NCBI GenBank assembly: GCA_023415545.1 | Contig: JAEZKJ010000120.1 | Span: 1-9,767 of the forward strand | DNA length: 9,767 bases | Direction of reading: 5' to 3' | Origin: Bacteroidota bacterium | GTDB lineage: Bacteria > Bacteroidota > Bacteroidia > Bacteroidales > Bacteroidaceae | In this document: positions 7,565-9,767 of the stretch, one piece after another | Layout of the letters: the number at the start of each line of letters is the position of its first letter | Position numbering within the stretch: position 1 is the first letter of the stretch | Notes under the pieces: generated by a model | The model's database searches: none | Told to the model about the DNA's origin: nothing | Seen by the model: only the letters and a program-made list of their open reading frames with translations | Program-made: the position numbers and the translations under genes

Positions 7565-7615
7565 GGCGGATACAATTTATTCATTACTTGTATAATGGAT
7601 AAATTGTTTTCCGCC
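7565..7615 (+). other. Long hairpin in the leuS-yitT spacer
   Basis: Arm 7565-7585 (GGCGGATACAATTTATTC...) pairs with 7594-7615. There are 20 pairs in all: six GC-rich pairs at the base, a small internal mismatch (7571 against 7608-7609), nine AT-rich pairs, one G-U and four more pairs, with an 8-base loop (7586-7593). It begins 31 bases after the leuS stop. The sequence after it is TTGTATG with no T-run, so it is a poor intrinsic terminator. It may be an mRNA-stability or processing element, or a partial attenuator reducing yitT and rdgB expression relative to leuS. It also argues against translation starting at 7620, which lies only four bases past the stem. Confidence 0.7.
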
Positions 7616-7652
7616 TTGTATGTATAAATTGGATTCTATAAATATATATGTA

Positions 7653-8549
7653 ATGAAAAAATTAATAAACGTCATTTCTAATCGTGTATTTAGAGACTAT
7701 ATAGCTATAACATTCGGACTTGTATGTTATGCTTTAGGATGGGCTGCTTTTATGCTTCCTTATCAAATAACAACTGGTGGAGTAACCGGTATATCAGCAA
7801 TTATCTACTACTCTACAGGTATTGAAATACAAATATCATACTTTTTCATTAACGCTGTTCTTTTGGCTTTTGCACTTAAAATATTAGGATTTAAGTTCTG
7901 TATTAAGACCATATACGCAACCTTTATGTTGACCTTTTTGTTATGGTTCTTTCAAGAAATATTGAAAGATAATAACGGAACAATTCCTCAATTTTTAGGA
8001 CCTGGACAAGATTTCATGGCGTGTGTTATAGGTGCATGTTTATTAGGATTTGGTATTGGTATTATATTTACTAACAATGGAAGTACAGGAGGTACTGATA
8101 TTATTGCACTTATTGTTAATAAGTATAAGGATGTAACTCTTGGCAGAATGATTATGTATTGTGATATTATTATTATATCATCATGCTATTTTATATTCTA
8201 TGATTGGAAAAGAGTTGTTTTTGGATTTGTTACACTATTTATTATGAGTTATGTTATTGATTGGGTCATCAATAGTACACGACAATCTGTTCAATTCCTT
8301 ATTTTTAGCCGTAAGCATGAAGAAATTGCAGAAGGTATAGCTAAAAGAGTGAATAGAGGAGTAACATTATTGGATGGAAAAGGATGGTATAGTAAAAATG
8401 ATATTAAAGTAGTTGTTGTACTTGCTAAAAAAAGCCAATCACTTGATATTTTCCGAACAGTTAAAGATATAGATCAAAATGCTTTCATTTCTCAGAGTAA
8501 TGTAGTTGGAGTATACGGAGAAGGTTTTGATAAATTAAAAATAAAGTAA
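7653..8549 (+). CDS. YitT family integral membrane protein with C-terminal DUF2179 domain
   Basis: From the ATG at 7653 the protein has 298 residues. The first half is the YitT membrane domain, with about five or six hydrophobic segments starting at roughly residues 18, 63, 88, 120, 167 and 188. The family's conserved glycine-rich stretches are present: LPYQITTGGVTGIS (35-48) and FTNNGSTGGTDIIALI (139-154). The C-terminal third (about 212-298) is a soluble DUF2179 domain, with RGVTLLDGKGWYSKND (235-250) and a terminal VVGVYGEGF (284-292). The family is widespread in Bacillota and Bacteroidota; its transport or signalling role is not established. An in-frame ATG at 7620 would add 11 residues, but it sits four bases after the hairpin stem and encodes a non-hydrophobic lead, so 7653 (MKKLINVISNRVFRDYIAI) is preferred. 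rdgB begins one base after the stop codon. Confidence 0.9.
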   Translation: MKKLINVISNRVFRDYIAITFGLVCYALGWAAFMLPYQITTGGVTGISAIIYYSTGIEIQISYFFINAVLLAFALKILGFKFCIKTIYATFMLTFLLWFFQEILKDNNGTIPQFLGPGQDFMACVIGACLLGFGIGIIFTNNGSTGGTDIIALIVNKYKDVTLGRMIMYCDIIIISSCYFIFYDWKRVVFGFVTLFIMSYVIDWVINSTRQSVQFLIFSRKHEEIAEGIAKRVNRGVTLLDGKGWYSKNDIKVVVVLAKKSQSLDIFRTVKDIDQNAFISQSNVVGVYGEGFDKLKIK

Positions 8550-8550
8550 A

Positions 8551-9129
8551 ATGAGACTTGTTTTTGCAACTAATAATAAACATAAACTTAGTGAAATGTC
8601 ATCTATATTAGGTGATAAAATAGAGTTATTAAGTTTGAAAGATATAAACTGTGATGTTGATATCCCTGAAACTGCTGATACTCTTGAAGGTAATGCTATT
8701 TTAAAATCGGAATTTATATATAATAACTATAATATTAACTGCTTTGCTGACGATACAGGTCTAGAAGTAGAAGCATTAAACGGAGAACCCGGAGTTTATT
8801 CTGCACGTTATGCTGAAGGGGAAAGTCATGACTCAATGGCTAACATGAAAAAATTACTCTCTAAGCTCGAAAACGTTGAAAATAGAAGTGCACAGTTCCG
8901 AACTGTTATATCTCTTATTTTAGATGGAAAAAAATATGTTTTCGAAGGCATAGTAAAAGGAAGAATAAGTAAGGAGCGAAAAGGAGATAAAGGATTTGGA
9001 TATGATCCTATTTTCATACCTGAAGGATATGACAAAAGTTTTGCTGAACTAGGAGAAGATGTTAAAAACAAAATAAGTCATCGAGCTAAAGCTGTTGAAA
9101 AACTTATTGATTTCCTTAAAGAGCTTTAG
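8551..9129 (+). CDS. rdgB: Non-canonical purine NTP pyrophosphatase (dITP/XTP diphosphatase)
   Basis: The 192-residue length is typical of the HAM1/RdgB family. The enzyme splits dITP, ITP and XTP to the monophosphate and pyrophosphate, keeping deaminated purines out of DNA and RNA. Visible family motifs are FATNNKHK at 5-12 (triphosphate contact), TLEGNAILKS at 44-53 with metal-site Glu46, FADDTGLEVEALNGEPGVYSARYAG-like sequence from 65 with the catalytic-base candidate Asp68, KGFGYDPIFIPEG at 147-159 (base recognition), and SHRAKA at 176-181. All key positions are intact and the protein looks functional. It is cytoplasmic and has no extra domains. The start codon lies one base after the yitT stop, so the two are almost certainly translated from one message. 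A strong terminator lies 98 bases downstream. Confidence 0.97.
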   Translation: MRLVFATNNKHKLSEMSSILGDKIELLSLKDINCDVDIPETADTLEGNAILKSEFIYNNYNINCFADDTGLEVEALNGEPGVYSARYAEGESHDSMANMKKLLSKLENVENRSAQFRTVISLILDGKKYVFEGIVKGRISKERKGDKGFGYDPIFIPEGYDKSFAELGEDVKNKISHRAKAVEKLIDFLKEL

Positions 9130-9227
9130 ATCATATTATTAATATAATCTACAAGTGTTATTCACAACTTCTTATAATAGTGACTTAAAATAAAGTTTAG
9201 TATAAAAAATATTCCCTAATAATATTT

Positions 9228-9279
9228 ATATGACCATCGAAAGTTAGAAAATAACTCTCGATGGTCATATCTGTTTTTG
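9228..9279 (+). terminator. Intrinsic terminator of the leuS-yitT-rdgB unit
   Basis: ATATGACCATCGAAAGTT at 9228-9245 pairs with 9253-9270, with 17 of 18 positions matched (A9241 against C9257 is the mismatch) and a 7-base loop. A T-run (9274-9278) follows within four bases. The stem is long and near-perfect, so it may also stop transcription coming from the opposite side, although the A-run on the left is poor. Confidence 0.88.
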
Positions 9280-9443
9280 TGGAAATATTTATTTATATAA
9301 TTATTGCATCACACTCATAAGTAATAAAATAGGAAATATTTTATACTTTCTCAAATTTCCTTTATCTAATATAATCTTATCTGTTTAAGTATAGCTATTA
9401 TATTTAAATTCCAATAGAAGCACTAATAGGTTCAAGTGAACAT

Positions 9444-9476
9444 AAAAAAAAAGAAGCTGACTTTATATGTCAGCTT
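9444..9476 (-). terminator. Intrinsic terminator of nadA (minus strand)
   Basis: AAGCTGAC at 9454-9461 pairs with GTCAGCTT at 9469-9476, an 8 bp stem with a 7-base loop. Read on the minus strand, it is followed after one C by nine T residues (the A-run at 9444-9452). It lies 35 bases beyond the nadA stop codon, as expected for its terminator. Confidence 0.88.
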
Positions 9477-9511
9477 AATATATTTATAATATTAAATAAG
9501 TAGTCTATTGA

Positions 9512-9767
9512 TTATAAACCTAATTTTTCCGATATCTCAAGCATTCGTTTAATAGGTTTCACAGCTTCTTTAGATATACTCTCATCAACAACTATTTCAG
9601 GCCATTCATATTTCAAACAATTATATAGTTTTTCTATTGAATTTAGACGCATAAAGTTACATTCATTGCAAGCACAAGTAGAATCTTCGGGTGGAGCAGG
9701 AATAAATACCTTATTAGGGCATTGTTTTTGCATCTCATGAAGAATACCACTTTCAGTGGCAACTATA
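9512..9767 (-). CDS. nadA: Quinolinate synthase NadA, C-terminal end (5' part outside the window)
   Basis: The minus-strand frame is open at the window edge (base 9767) and ends at TAA (9514-9512). The visible 84 or so codons are therefore the 3' end of the gene, and the ATG at 9733 is internal. NadA condenses iminoaspartate with dihydroxyacetone phosphate to form quinolinate for NAD synthesis, using a [4Fe-4S] cluster. The recognisable signatures are VATESGILHEM just before the internal Met, CPNKVFIPAPPEDSTCACNE, and ECNFMRLNSIEKLYNCL. The cysteine before NFM corresponds to the third iron-sulfur ligand; the other two ligands would lie in the missing part. The C-terminus (PIKRMLEISEKLGL) ends as in full-length Bacteroidota homologues as I remember them, so there is no truncation at this end. 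The gene is convergent with rdgB and has its own terminator. Confidence 0.95.
   Translation of the reverse strand, partial: IVATESGILHEMQKQCPNKVFIPAPPEDSTCACNECNFMRLNSIEKLYNCLKYEWPEIVVDESISKEAVKPIKRMLEISEKLGL

Larger units (their letters stand above)
9130..9511. other. Gene-free spacer between convergent rdgB and nadA
   Basis: These 382 AT-rich bases contain no open frame with protein-like composition and no tRNA-like fold. The recognisable content is a + strand terminator (9228-9279) and a - strand terminator (9444-9476). Between them the 164 bases hold only short repeats, such as GGAAATATTT at 9281-9290 and again at 9332-9341, and a weak 7 bp inverted repeat (9331-9337 with 9355-9361). I find no TAnnTTTG promoter match in it on either strand. 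Confidence 0.7.

Noticed and set aside
9207..9227. AAATATT/AATATTT small stem before the rdgB terminator
   Set aside because: It is a seven-pair, all-AT stem of the kind expected by chance here.
9281..9361. GGAAATATTT direct repeats and the AGGAAAT/ATTTCCT inverted repeat as an attachment site or mobile-element end
   Set aside because: The repeats are short and AT-rich, there is no integrase or transposase gene, and neither end is tied to a gene disruption.
1..9767. Search by eye for CRISPR arrays, tRNA or rRNA genes, insertion sequences and tandem repeats
   Set aside because: No regularly spaced repeats, cloverleaf-like segments, transposase motifs or long terminal repeats were found.

Overview
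The window looks like chromosomal DNA from a member of the Bacteroidota, most likely order Bacteroidales. Four things support this. The genes are AT-rich and lack Shine-Dalgarno sequences. Two intergenic regions carry the Bacteroides-type -7 promoter element TAnnTTTG. There is a secreted SusB-like GH97 glucosidase. The leucyl-tRNA synthetase (944 residues) has a form I associate with this phylum. Genus and species cannot be fixed from the sequence alone.

Layout. (1) 1-393 is the 3' end of a tricorn-type S41 peptidase, closed by a strong intrinsic terminator. (2) 584-2405 holds a probable two-gene transcription unit that is more accessory in character: a protein made of two fused GNAT acetyltransferase domains, then a class I SAM-dependent methyltransferase of unknown substrate. 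(3) 2471-4582 is a periplasmic GH97 alpha-glucosidase with every catalytic and calcium-binding glutamate of the inverting SusB subgroup, standing without SusC/SusD partners in the window. (4) 4699-9129 is a same-strand housekeeping cluster: leuS, a YitT-family membrane protein and the dITP/XTP pyrophosphatase gene rdgB, with a 20-pair hairpin between leuS and yitT and a strong terminator after rdgB. (5) 9512-9767, on the minus strand, is the 3' end of nadA (quinolinate synthase), convergent with rdgB and with its own terminator.

How the genes relate. leuS, yitT and rdgB are probably co-transcribed from the promoter upstream of leuS; yitT and rdgB are one base apart. They cover tRNA charging, an uncharacterised membrane function and nucleotide-pool cleaning, and do not form one pathway. 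The GNAT-GNAT gene and the methyltransferase gene could form a small modification module, but that is inference from adjacency.

I see no CRISPR array, insertion sequence, integrase, tRNA or rRNA gene. Nothing here clearly amounts to an undescribed system. The best leads are the double-GNAT/methyltransferase pair and the structured leuS-yitT junction.
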